From JBDTSW01 sp963797835 (GTDB taxonomy: Bacteria > Actinomycetota > Thermoleophilia > Solirubrobacterales > 70-9): a stretch of DNA of 64,000 bases. This document shows positions 51,887 through 60,718 of this stretch, piece by piece; the stretch's first letter is position 1; every line of letters begins with the position of its first letter. The notes below the pieces were generated by a model. It did no database searches, was not told where the DNA came from, and saw nothing but the letters and a program-made list of their open reading frames with translations. The stretch lies in the NCBI GenBank assembly GCA_963797835.1, contig CAWCRN010000031.1:62001-126000 (forward strand), given 5' to 3'. The position numbers and the translations under genes are program-made.

Positions 51887-52732
51887 ATGGCCGCCTGGCG
51901 CCTTCGCGACCGCACCATCGAGTTCCCGCCGCCGCTCGCCGCCGGCATCGTCAACGTCACCGACGACTCGTTCTTCGAGGGGGCGCGGAGCGGCACGCCG
52001 GAGCGGGCGATCGCGGACGGGCTTGCGCTCGTCGAGGCGGGGTTCGACCTGCTCGACGTGGGCGCGGTGCCCGCGCGCAGCGGACCGCCCGTGGCGGCGG
52101 AGGACGAGGCCGCGCGGCTGGTGCCGGCGGTCGCCGGGCTGGCGGAGCGCGCCGCGGTCCCGGTCCTCGCCGACACCTTCTCCGCCGAGGTCGCGCGCCA
52201 GGTCCTCGACGCCGGCGCTGCCGCGATCAACGACATCTCCGGCGGCAGCCCGGAGCTGTTCGCCGCGGTGGCCGACGTGGGAGCCGGCTACGTGCTGATG
52301 CACATCGAGGGGCCGCCGCGGGTGGACCGGCCGGCGCCACGCTACGACGACGTGGTCGAGCATCTGAAGGCCTGGTTCTCGGATCGGATCGAGGCGGCCG
52401 TGGCGGCCGGGATCGCCGAGGAAGCGATCGCGCTCGACCCGGGGCTCGACTTCGACCTCACGACGGACGACGACCTCGAGATCCTGCGGCGCCTGGGCGA
52501 GCTGCGCTCGCTGGGCCGGCCGCTGTTCGTCGCCCTCTCGCGCAAGGACTTCCTCGGCGCCGTCGTGGCCGGCTCCTGGCAGGAGCGGCTGCCCGCCGAG
52601 GAGCGGGGTGCTGCCACCCTCGCGGCTACGACGCTCGCGGTGGCCGAGGGCGCCGAGATGCTCCGCCTGCACGACGCGGAGGCGCTCGATGCGATGCGGG
52701 TGGCCGCGGCGGTCACGGCGGGCGCGGCGTGA
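51887..52732 (+). CDS. Dihydropteroate-synthase-like protein, divergent
   Basis: 281 residues, TIM-barrel of the DHPS family. Recognisable: AAGIVNVTDDSFFEG (family GILNVTPDSFSDG), LLDVGAVPARSGPPVAAEDEAARLVPAV (family IDVGGESTRPG...E...R), INDISGGS, VLMHIEG and LSRKDFLG. The GGEST phosphate loop is altered to GAVPA. It may be a FolP with lowered similarity or an enzyme of a related pterin or one-carbon step. Its stop overlaps the helicase start. Confidence 0.75.
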   Translation: MAAWRLRDRTIEFPPPLAAGIVNVTDDSFFEGARSGTPERAIADGLALVEAGFDLLDVGAVPARSGPPVAAEDEAARLVPAVAGLAERAAVPVLADTFSAEVARQVLDAGAAAINDISGGSPELFAAVADVGAGYVLMHIEGPPRVDRPAPRYDDVVEHLKAWFSDRIEAAVAAGIAEEAIALDPGLDFDLTTDDDLEILRRLGELRSLGRPLFVALSRKDFLGAVVAGSWQERLPAEERGAATLAATTLAVAEGAEMLRLHDAEALDAMRVAAAVTAGAA

Positions 52733-55059
52733 TCGACCAGGCCTGGGTTCACCTGCTGGAGCAGGGCGAGATCGACGAGCGCATGGTCGAGACGGCCTCG
52801 GAGCCGGCGGCGGCCGCCGAGGTGGTCGAGCTCCCACCGCGGCTCGCCCCAGGCCTCGCCGCCGCCCTGCGGGGGGCGGGGATCCCCAGCCTCTACTCCC
52901 ACCAGCTCGAGGCGCTGAAGGCGGCGGCGGAAGGGGACGTGATCGTCACCAGCGGCACCGCCTCGGGCAAGTCGCTGTCGTTCAACCTTCCGGTGCTGGA
53001 CACGCTCGAGCGCGACGACCGCGCCCGCGCGCTCTACCTCTACCCGACCAAGGCGCTGGCCCAGGACCAGGCCCGGAAGCTGTCGGAGCTTGGCCTCGAC
53101 TCGCTCCGCCACGCGATCTACGACGGCGATACCCCGCGCGATGACCGCCCGGCGATCCGCCGCCGTTCGAACCTCGTGCTCACCAACCCGGACATGCTCA
53201 ACATGAGCCTGCTCCCGCATCACAAGCACTGGAACGAGTTCCTCGCCGGCCTGCGCTGGGTGGTGGTGGACGAGGCCCACACCTACCGCGGGGTGTTCGG
53301 CTCGCACGTCGCCAACGTGCTGCGGCGCCTGCGGCGCGTCGCGCGCCTCTACGGGTCGGAGCCGCGGTTCGTGTGCGCGTCGGCGACGATCGCGAACCCG
53401 GGCGAGCTCGCGCACGCGCTCGTCGGCCGGCCGTTCGAGCTGGTCGGCGCCGACGGGGCGCCGCGGGCCGGGCGCCGTATCGGGATCTGGAACCCGCCCG
53501 TGATCGACCCGAGCACGATGAAGCGCCGCTCGGTGCTGTCGGAGTCGGCGGAGCTCCTGGCGGACCTCGTGATCGGAGGCATGCGGACGATCTGCTTCCT
53601 CAGGAGCCGACGCGGGATCGAGCTGATCCAACGCTTCACCCGGATGCGTCTCGAGGACCTGGGCCACGGCGACCTGGCCGCACGGATCGCCCCCTACCGC
53701 GCCGGCTACACGCCGCAGCAGCGGCGCGAGATCGAGGCCCGGCTCTCCTCGGGGGACCTGCTCGCGGTGGTCGCCACGGACGCCCTCGAGCTGGGCATCG
53801 ACATCGGTGAGCTCGACGCGGCGATCTGCGTCACCTTTCCCGGCACCGTCGCCAGCCTGCGCCAGATGTGGGGGAGGGCTGGGCGCCGCCGCGAGGGGAT
53901 CGCGCTCTACATCGCCGGCGACGACGCCCTCGACCAGTTCTTCTGCCGGCACCCGACCGAGTTCCTCGCGCGCCCGGTGGAGGCGGCGATCCTCGACCAC
54001 ACCAACGAGCGAATCCAGCTCGCCCACACGCTCGCCGCCGCGTACGAGGTGCCGCTCGGCGGCTCGCCGGACCAGCCGGGCGGCGCCGACGACGAGGTGC
54101 TCGGCGACCGCTGGCGTGAGCGCGCCGACGCCCTGGTCGCCGCCGGCCAGCTTCGCCGTGCACGGGACGGGCGCTACCTGCCGCGAGGGCCGGGCTTCCC
54201 CGCCGGGGAGATCTCGCTGCGCTCGGCCTCGCCCGACTCGGTGGCGGTGATCGACCGCTCCTCGGGGGAGATGATCGGCTCCGTCGAGGCCGAGCGCGCC
54301 TTCACCACGGTCCACCCGGGCGCCATCTACCTTCACCTGGGCCGCTCGTACGAGGTGCGCGAGCTGGACCTCGAGCGCCGGGCGGCGATCGTCGACCCCT
54401 TCGACGGCGACTGGTACACGCAGCCGAAGAAGGAGACCATGGTCTACATCGAGGCCATGGAGGAGCAGCGCCGCCTTGGGGAGGGCGAGCGCGAGACCGG
54501 GCTGTCGTTCGGCGAGGTCTCGGTGACCGAGCAGGTGATCGCCTACCAGCGGAAGCGCCTCGAGGACCACGGCGTGATCGACCTCGTCGCGCTCGACCTG
54601 CCCGAGACCAACTTTCCCACCCAGGCCTTGTGGTACGAGCTGCCCGACGCGCTCGCCGGGCCCGAGCGGCTGCCGCTCGAGGTCCAGCTCGGCGCGCTCC
54701 ACGCGGCCGAGCACTCCCAGATCGCGGTCCTGCCGCTGCTGGCCATGTGCGACCGCTGGGACATCGGCGGCCTCTCGACCAACGTCCACTTCCAGACGGG
54801 CCGACCCACCATCTTCATCTACGACGGCCACCCCGGCGGGGTCGGCATCTCCCGCCGCGGTTACGACGAGTTCGAGCGCCTGGTCTCCGACGCGGCCCGC
54901 CTGGTCGGCGAGTGCCCGTGCGCCGAGGGCTGCCCCTCATGCGTTCAGTCGCCCAAGTGCGGCAACCTGAACGAGCCGCTCCACAAGGCCGGCTGCCTCC
55001 AGCTGATGGAGGACATGATCAACGCGATCGCGGCCGTCGCGCGACCCGTGCGCAGCTAG
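52729..55059 (+). CDS. mrfA: MrfA/Hrq1-family DEAD-box helicase with DUF1998
   Basis: 776 residues. Walker A TSGTASGKSLSF, VVVDEAHTYRGVFG (DEAH), SATIANP, and the helicase C part VATDALELGIDIG...QMWGRAGRR. The C-terminal MZB/DUF1998 domain ends in the four-cysteine cluster CPCAEGCPSCVQSP..C. Bacillus MrfA acts in mitomycin-crosslink repair; yeast Hrq1 in crosslink repair. The intact 2.3 kb frame contrasts with broken shorter genes. GTG 52729, coupled to the DHPS-like gene. Confidence 0.9.
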   Translation: MIDQAWVHLLEQGEIDERMVETASEPAAAAEVVELPPRLAPGLAAALRGAGIPSLYSHQLEALKAAAEGDVIVTSGTASGKSLSFNLPVLDTLERDDRARALYLYPTKALAQDQARKLSELGLDSLRHAIYDGDTPRDDRPAIRRRSNLVLTNPDMLNMSLLPHHKHWNEFLAGLRWVVVDEAHTYRGVFGSHVANVLRRLRRVARLYGSEPRFVCASATIANPGELAHALVGRPFELVGADGAPRAGRRIGIWNPPVIDPSTMKRRSVLSESAELLADLVIGGMRTICFLRSRRGIELIQRFTRMRLEDLGHGDLAARIAPYRAGYTPQQRREIEARLSSGDLLAVVATDALELGIDIGELDAAICVTFPGTVASLRQMWGRAGRRREGIALYIAGDDALDQFFCRHPTEFLARPVEAAILDHTNERIQLAHTLAAAYEVPLGGSPDQPGGADDEVLGDRWRERADALVAAGQLRRARDGRYLPRGPGFPAGEISLRSASPDSVAVIDRSSGEMIGSVEAERAFTTVHPGAIYLHLGRSYEVRELDLERRAAIVDPFDGDWYTQPKKETMVYIEAMEEQRRLGEGERETGLSFGEVSVTEQVIAYQRKRLEDHGVIDLVALDLPETNFPTQALWYELPDALAGPERLPLEVQLGALHAAEHSQIAVLPLLAMCDRWDIGGLSTNVHFQTGRPTIFIYDGHPGGVGISRRGYDEFERLVSDAARLVGECPCAEGCPSCVQSPKCGNLNEPLHKAGCLQLMEDMINAIAAVARPVRS

Positions 55060-55085
55060 CCGCGCGCGCTAGCCTTCACCGCCGC

Positions 55086-55158
55086 GGCGAGGTAGCTCAG
55101 TTGGTAGAGCACACGACTGAAAATCGTGGTGTCGCCAGTTCGATTCTGGCCCTCGCCA
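55086..55158 (+). tRNA. tRNA-Phe (anticodon GAA)
   Basis: 73-base cloverleaf. Acceptor GGCGAGG / CCTCGCC, discriminator A. D-arm AGCTCAGTTGGTAGAGC, anticodon loop CTGAAAA giving GAA, T-arm GCCAGTTCGATTCTGGC. CCA is not encoded. It follows the helicase stop by 26 bases. Confidence 0.95.
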
Positions 55159-55254
55159 TCGCATAGGCAAGCGGGTAGAGGCGCGGGGGCGAATTTCGTA
55201 GCAGTCGCGACGGGGCGCGCGAATCGGCGTTCCACCGCCCGTTGCTCGGGTGAG

Positions 55255-55470
55255 ATGCAGTGCAAGCATCATGGTTTCCACTCCATCACCTCGTCCTACG
55301 ACCGTGAGACGAGGACTCTCACCTTCTTTCGCCGCTGCAATGACTGCGGGGCGCGACTCACCGACGTCGAACGGCTCGTCTACGAGCCTCGATTCGATCC
55401 GGGGGGCACCGACCGGTCCCCCCCGATCGCTCGCCCACCCGTCGTCGAGGCGACCCCGGTGGAACGGTGA
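55255..55470 (+). CDS. Small CxH...CxxC zinc-binding-like protein
   Basis: 71 residues from ATG 55255. MQCKHHGFHSITSSYDRETR gives Cys-x2-His type ligands, and FFRRCNDCGARLTDVERLVYEPRF gives CxxC, so a single zinc knuckle is likely; the tail is Pro-rich and disordered. GGGTGAG precedes the start. Similar short Cys/His proteins occur widely in actinobacteria without assigned role. Confidence 0.65.
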   Translation: MQCKHHGFHSITSSYDRETRTLTFFRRCNDCGARLTDVERLVYEPRFDPGGTDRSPPIARPPVVEATPVER

Positions 55471-55732
55471 ACCGTGCCAGACGATCGAGCCGCTTCCGCA
55501 AAAAGCGGGAGTTGGGTGCCGCCGACGACGGGACTAACCTTGATTTCCCGGTGCGCGTATTGAAGGGTGGCGACCTTGTATGGATGCGGCCAATAGGCCA
55601 ACGGACGGGTCGCAGGAATGTATAGCTTCCCCACACGGCCCTTCAAGGGCCAAGGCGAACGACCGATGACGAGCTGGAACCCAGAGCGACGACCGGCAGG
55701 CGCCAGCGGCTTCCACCCGGGCGCAGAAAAGG

Positions 55733-56131
55733 GTGACCCTCCGGTTCGACGGGTTCGGGTGGGAGAGCCTCGAGTCACAGGCGGTACGCGACGGGGAAAC
55801 GCTCGACGAGTCGCTCTCCCGCGCAATGGCCTACTTCGGCGCGATGCTGCCCACGACCCGAGCGGCCGCGATCGCGCCCAGGTTCAAGCCGAGGGACGAG
55901 GGGACCCCGCGTGAGATCCCGCTCGAGCTCACGCACGAATCCTGGGAGCGCCTGGAGCATGAGGCGGAGCGCCAGGGCATCCCGCTCGAGCAGCTGCTCG
56001 AGCATGCGGCGCTGCTCCACCTCTCGGACGCCGAGTCAGGTCGCGTCGCCGATCACGTCCTCGATCGGGCGGCCGAGGATGCGAGCTCGGGCGCAGGAGA
56101 GGGGCGTCCTGAAGGAGAGGGGCGTTCCTGA
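55733..56131 (+). CDS. Tandem ribbon-helix-helix-like protein
   Basis: 132 residues from GTG 55733; an ATG at 55666 would fit if one base near 55669 is extra. Two homologous units are seen: TLRFDGFGWESLESQAVRDG-ETLDESLSRAMAYF and IPLELTHESWERLEHEAERQG-IPLEQLLEHAALLHLSD (each strand, W-E-x-L-E helix, G turn, helix). A strand followed by two helices is the RHH/CopG-type DNA-binding layout, here duplicated so that one chain could form the usual dimer. Tail is Gly/Glu rich. Its stop is one base from the ECF sigma stop (convergent). Confidence 0.6.
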   Translation: MTLRFDGFGWESLESQAVRDGETLDESLSRAMAYFGAMLPTTRAAAIAPRFKPRDEGTPREIPLELTHESWERLEHEAERQGIPLEQLLEHAALLHLSDAESGRVADHVLDRAAEDASSGAGEGRPEGEGRS

Positions 56132-56132
56132 G

Positions 56133-56792
56133 CTAGGCCGCGCCGGTAACCGGGGCGGCCTCGAGCTCGATCAGTGTGGCCTGGAGCGTCGCGCGGCCGC
56201 GATGGTGCAGCCCGTGGACCGAGCTCTCGGTCTTCCCCAATCGTTGGGCGATCTCCGCCGGGGAGAGGCCTGCGACGTGTCGCATGACGAGCACCTTGCG
56301 CTGCTCCTCGGGTAGGCCGGCGAGCGCCTCCTTGAGAGACTGGCGGCGCTCCAGGTCCCCTCGGCCGTCGCCCGGATCGCTGACGCGCACCTCCTCGACA
56401 GGGATCTGCCGTCGAGCTCGCAGGTGGTCGAGGGTCGCGTTGCGGGCGACCCGCATTATCCAGGCGGCGAACGGGACCGCGCGCTCCTCGTACTTGTCGA
56501 TCGCGGTGATCAGCTTCGCGAACACGTTCTGCGTGATGTCCTCCGCCTCATGGTGATCGCGCACGATGCTCTGCACATAGCCCAAGACGTCGTCCGCATA
56601 GCGGACGTAGAGGTAATGGACTCCATCCCACTCGCCGCGCTTGGCCGAGGCGATCGCCTGCCGGTCCAACGCGTCCTGACCGTGGCGGGTGTTGCGCCCG
56701 CTCGGCGTAGCGTCGGTACGGCGCGGCCTGACCCCCTGCCGCGGGCCGTCTACTTGCGTTTTCTGCTCATGCGTGGTGCCCGGCACATCCAC
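56133..56792 (-). CDS. ECF RNA polymerase sigma factor
   Basis: 219 residues from GTG 56792 (GTG 56786 also possible). Region 2: YVRYADDVLGYVQSIVRDHHEAEDITQNVFAKL and WIMRVARNATLDHLRARR. Region 4: LPEEQRKVLVMRHVAGLSPAEIAQRLGKTESSVHGLHHRGR. The first 45 residues are basic and disordered. No anti-sigma gene lies downstream; the convergent tandem RHH-like gene is its only neighbour. It could control the glycan operon that starts 300 bases away. Confidence 0.92.
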   Translation of the reverse strand: MDVPGTTHEQKTQVDGPRQGVRPRRTDATPSGRNTRHGQDALDRQAIASAKRGEWDGVHYLYVRYADDVLGYVQSIVRDHHEAEDITQNVFAKLITAIDKYEERAVPFAAWIMRVARNATLDHLRARRQIPVEEVRVSDPGDGRGDLERRQSLKEALAGLPEEQRKVLVMRHVAGLSPAEIAQRLGKTESSVHGLHHRGRATLQATLIELEAAPVTGAA

Positions 56793-56837
56793 CGTTAGTA
56801 ACCCCCCGGTCGACCTTGGGCATATATTTCTATGGCG

Positions 56838-56853
56838 AGGCGAAGCTTCGCCT
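56838..56853. promoter_or_regulatory. Perfect 16-base palindrome upstream of ECF sigma gene
   Basis: AGGCGAAGCTTCGCCT is perfectly symmetric with no loop, as expected of an operator rather than an RNA hairpin. It lies 46 bases upstream of the sigma start in the 300-base divergent region 56793-57092, which otherwise holds an AT-rich ATATTTCTAT stretch and the sugar-transferase leader. Confidence 0.5.
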
Positions 56854-57004
56854 TGGCGCGCGACACTCCCATAGAGAACGGGTGATGGCAAGAGGGCGCT
56901 CGCCTCAGCCTCGCGATTACCCCAAGATGGGTCCCCGATATGGGGTAGAACGCGTACGATCAGGCCATCAGGTTCTGTGCCCATGGTCTTTTCGGATAAG
57001 TCGA

Positions 57005-57098
57005 AGGCATTCCGGGAGGTCGGTTCCAATTCCGGTGGATCCGGGAGGGGCGCGCGCGCCGCCGCCCCGGCGACGCGCGTTGTCCAATTGGAATGCCT
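57005..57098 (+). promoter_or_regulatory. Leader with two alternative stems over the start codon
   Basis: AGGCATTCC (57005-57013) is a perfect complement of GGAATGCCT (57090-57098), which contains the apparent ATG (57093-57095). TTCCAATT (57024-57031) is a perfect complement of AATTGGAA (57086-57093), overlapping the same place. The two pairings exclude each other, so the leader could switch between structures that mask the start. A very GC-rich insert (57051-57080) separates the arms. Confidence 0.45.
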
Positions 57099-58633
57099 GG
57101 GCAACCACTCCAGACCGAGCCGCCCGCGGAGGCGGCAACCCTTGAAGCCGCGCCGGCGTCTCGCCGCTGGGGGATACGGATCCGCAATCCGTTTACGACC
57201 CTTCCGGGGCGCGGCCAGCCGGCGCAAGGGGAGATCCCCGAGGGTCGCTTCCGCGACGCGACCTATCGGCGGGACGCGACCTACCGCCGCACGCTGGCGC
57301 TCGCGGACGTGGCGTCGGCGGCGATCGCGGTGCTGGTCGGCGTGGCGATCGTGGGGGAGGATGCGCTCAACCCCGTCGCCCTGCTCGCGCTGCCGCTCGT
57401 GATCGTGGTGAGCAAGCTCACCGGGCTCTACGACCGCGACGAGCACCTGTTGAGGAAGGGGACGCTCGACGAGATCCCGGCCCTGTTCTGGGTGGCGACG
57501 CTCTACGCGCTCCTGATCTGGCTGGCGGGGGACCTGATCGTCGATGGTCACTTCGGCCGTGACCAGGCGGTCGGGGTCTGGGCGCTGCTGTTCGCGAGCA
57601 TGGTCGGCACTCGGGCACTCGCCCGGTGCTACGCCCGTGCGGTGTCGGCCGAGGAGCGGTGCCTGGTGGTGGGCGACGCCAAGACCGCTGGCTGGATCCG
57701 GCGCCGGTTCGAGGAGGCGCCGGGCCTGAAGGCGCGCGTGGTCGGCCGAGTGCCGCTCGAGCCCGAGCCGCCGAGCTCGAACGGGCTTCCCGTGCTCGGG
57801 AGCGCCGGCGCGCTGGAGTCCGTGCTCGAGGCGGAGCAGATCGAGCGGGCGATCGTCGCGCCCCGCGCTCGCTGTCTCCGATGATCTCCTGAACACGATC
57901 ATCGGCAGCTCAAGTCGTTGGGGGTGAAGGTGAGCGTACTGCCGCGGCTGTTCGAGGTCGTGGGCTCCTCCGTCGAGCTCGACGACGTTGACGGGATCAC
58001 CCTGCTCGGGATGCATCGTTACGGGCTCAGCCGCTCCTCGCGGGCCGTCAAGCGCGCGCTCGACATCGCGGGATCCGCTCTCGGCCTCCTCGTGCTCTCG
58101 CCGCGTCCTGGCGGCGATCGCGATCGCGATCAAGCTCGACTCGCGCGGTCCGATCCTGTTTCGACAGCGACGCATGGGTCGGGGCGACGTGCCCTTCGAG
58201 ATGCTCAAGTTCAGAACGATGGTGGACGGGGCCGAAGCGCTTGAAGCCAGCGCTCGCCGAGCACAACGAGGCCGACGGCGGGCTGTTCAAGATCGAGCAG
58301 GACCCGAGGATCACCCGAGTCGGGAGGCTCCTGCGGCGGGCTTCCCTCGACGAGCTGCCCCAGCTGCTCAACGTGCTGCGCGGCGACATGGCCCTCGTCG
58401 GCCCCCGGCCGCTGGTGCTCGACGAGGACAGCAGGATCGAGGGCTGGCGGCGTTCGCGCCTGGAGCTCCCGCCCGGGATGACCGGTCCCTGGCAGGTGTT
58501 CGGATCGGCCCGGATCCCGCTGCAGGAGATGGTCAAGATCGACTACCTCTACGGCGCCAACTGGTCGCTGTGGCTCGACGTGAAGATCCTCCTGCGAACC
58601 GTCCCGTTCGTCTTCGGGCGGCGAGGGCTCTGA
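57093..58633 (+). CDS. Polyprenyl-phosphate sugar-1-phosphate transferase, frameshifted
   Basis: About 512 residues, WbaP/PglC-type exopolysaccharide initiator. N-terminal membrane helices (about 70-170), a Rossmann-like CoA-binding domain (CLVVGDAKTAGWIRRRF), then the catalytic module: membrane hairpin ALDIAGSALGLLVLSP, KLDSRGPILFRQRRMGR, EMLKFRTM, and DELPQLLNVLRGDMALVGPRP. Indels near 57868, 57895, 58110 and 58245. No clear Shine-Dalgarno precedes ATG 57093, which lies in a hairpin. First step of a lipid-linked glycan. Confidence 0.88.
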
Positions 58634-58691
58634 GGCGCGTGGCGACGCTGCAGGGCAAAAGCGTGGCCGGCGGCGGGGCGTTGCTGAATCG

Positions 58692-59378
58692 ATGGCAAGC
58701 CGCGACTCGCACCCGCCCGGCGTGACGAGTGAAGCCCTGCTCATCGGCGTCTGCGTCGAGGAGCGCCCGCTCCGCGACCAGGTCTGCAGGGCGCTCGCGG
58801 CCGCAGGCCACGTCGTCCTTGCGCGGGAGGCGACCGTCGAGGGCCTTCTCGCCTCGTGCAACGGCAGCGCGCCCTCATGCGTGGTGGTCGCCGCGGACCG
58901 GCCCGACCGCTCGGCCGTGGGCACCGTGCGCCTGATCCGATCGAAGCTCGAGGGCATCTCGGCGGTGCTCCTCTGTCGACGTGCCCGCGGGTCCGAGGTG
59001 CGGCGCGCGCTGGAGCTTGGGGTCGACGGGGTCGTGCTGGAGAAGGAGGCCGAGGATGCGCTGGCGGCGGTCGTCGCGGTGGTCTGCGCGGGTCAGGTTT
59101 CGGTTCCCAGCGTACAGCGCGGTGAGGTCCGGGCGCAGGCGCTGACGACCCGTGAGCGACAGGTCCTGGCGTTCGTCATCGCCGGGTCGACCAACGCCCA
59201 GATCGCCGGCAAGCTGTTTCTCGCCGAGAGCACGGTCAAGAGCCACCTGTCATCGGCCTTCAGCAAGCTCGGCGTCTCGTCTCGCAACGAGGCGGCCACG
59301 ATGATCCTCGATCCCGATCGCGGGCGCGGGCTGGGGATCCCGAAGATCCCGCCGGAGCGGATCCCGTCGCAAGCGTAG
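58692..59378 (+). CDS. LuxR/NarL-type regulator with degenerate receiver
   Basis: 228 residues. The N-terminal domain has receiver spacing (IGVCVEERPL, CVVVAADRPDRSAVG, AVLLCRRARGSEVRRALELGVDGVVLEKEA), but the phosphoacceptor position is shifted or lost and the Thr is Cys, while Lys remains. The C-terminal LuxR helix-turn-helix is intact: LTTRERQVLAFVIAGSTNAQIAGKLFLAESTVKSHLSSAFSKLG (parts LTTRERQVL, NAQIAGKL, ESTVKSHL). Probably phosphorylation-independent. It sits inside the glycan gene set. Confidence 0.82.
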   Translation: MASRDSHPPGVTSEALLIGVCVEERPLRDQVCRALAAAGHVVLAREATVEGLLASCNGSAPSCVVVAADRPDRSAVGTVRLIRSKLEGISAVLLCRRARGSEVRRALELGVDGVVLEKEAEDALAAVVAVVCAGQVSVPSVQRGEVRAQALTTRERQVLAFVIAGSTNAQIAGKLFLAESTVKSHLSSAFSKLGVSSRNEAATMILDPDRGRGLGIPKIPPERIPSQA

Positions 59379-59437
59379 GCCGACGGGCCCGTGTGAGAAC
59401 CGCGGTCCCTGCGACGTTGATCTCCCAGGAGCACTGC

Positions 59438-60718
59438 ATGGACGTCGAGCTTCGAGACCAGATCGATCCCGCGATCAGCGGAAGCGGCCCAGCCGAGCTG
59501 CCGCTTCTGCGCCGCGCCGCTGCGCCACACGTTCGTCGATCTCGGCATGTCGCCGCTGTGCGAGAGCTACGTGCCCCCGGACCGGCTCGGGGCGATGGAG
59601 CCGTTCTACCCGTTGCACGTCCGGATCTGCGAGCACTGCCTCCTGGTGCAGCTCGAGGAGTTCGTGGCGCCGGAGGAGATCTTCACGGAGTACGCGTACT
59701 TCTCCTCCTACTCGGACTCCTGGGTCGCCCACGCGCGCGATTTCGTGGAGTCCGCGGTCGAGCGCTTCGGGCTCGACGCGGACAGCCTGGTGGTGGAGCT
59801 CGCCAGCAACGACGGCTACCTGCTCCAGCACGTCGTCGAGCGGGGCATACCGGCGCTCGGCGTCGAGCCCGCCGCCAACGTCGCCGCGGCGGCGCGGGAG
59901 CGGGGGATCGAGACGGTGGTCGCGTTCTTCGGCCGGGAGCCAGGCGGCCCGCCTCGCCGCCGAGGGCCGGCGGGCGGACCTGCTCGTCGCCAACAACGTG
60001 CTGGCGCACGTCCCCGACCTGAACGACTTCGTCGGCGGCATCGAGCGGGTGCTCGCGCCCGAGGGCGTGGTCACGATCGAGTTCCCGCACCTGGCGCGGC
60101 TGATGGCGGGCAACCAGTTCGACACGATCTACCACGAGCACTTCTCGTACTTCTCGTTCCTCACGGCCCGGGCGGTGCTCCGGGCCCACGGCCTCGAGGT
60201 CTTCGACGTCGACGAGCTCCCACCCACGGCGGCTCGCTGCGGCGTCTACGCGCAGCGACGGCCGGGCGCTCGCCAGCCCGAGAGCCCGCGGGTGGCGGAG
60301 ATGGCGGAGCGGGAGCGCGCGCTCGGGTTCGACCGGCTCGAGGGGTACGGCGCGTTCGCGTCGCGTGTCATGGAGACCAAGTGGAGGCTGCTCGAGTTCC
60401 TGATCGAGTGCCGTCGCGACGGCAAGCGGGTCGCCGGCTACGGGGCGCCCGGCAAGGGGAACACGCTGCTCAACTACTGCGGCATCCGCGACGGACCTGC
60501 TCGAGTTCACGGTCGACCGCAACCCGTACAAGCAGGGACAGTTCCTGCCGGGAACCCACATCCCGATCCGCCACCCGGAGGCGCTCGAGCACGCCCGTCC
60601 CGACTTCATCCTGATCCTGCCGTGGAACCTGAAGGAGGAGATCGTGGCCCAGCTCGACCACGCGCGCGAATGGGGCGCGCGCTTCGTCGTCCCGATCCCG
60701 GAGGTGGAGGTGCTGTGA
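59438..60718 (+). CDS. Sugar C-methyltransferase (Methyltransf_13/14 type), frameshifted
   Basis: About 420 residues. N-terminal zinc-binding CRFCAAPLRHTFVDLG...ICEHCLLVQL, SAM domain VVELASNDGYLLQHVV, NNVLAHVPDLNDFVGGI, EFPHLARLMAGNQFDTIYHEHFSYF (parts), and C-terminal YGAPGKGNTLLNYCGI with DRNPYKQGQFLPGTHIPI. This architecture belongs to NDP-hexose C-3 methyltransferases (TylCIII-like). Indels near 59502, 59939, 60228, 60245 and 60492. ATG 59438 with CAGGAG upstream. GTGA overlap with the next gene. Confidence 0.87.

Noticed and set aside
52342..54831. 829-residue minus-strand frame opposite the helicase
   Set aside because: Composition is Arg/Val/Leu-rich antisense without motifs, while the plus strand encodes an intact DUF1998 helicase.
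55471..55732. Riboswitch-like segment with GGTGGCGACC and GGACGGGTCGCAGG before the RHH-like gene
   Set aside because: I compared it by eye with cyclic-di-GMP, cyclic-di-AMP, glycine and cobalamin motifs and found no convincing consensus. A minus-strand frame here (55380-55826) is also not supported by any family.
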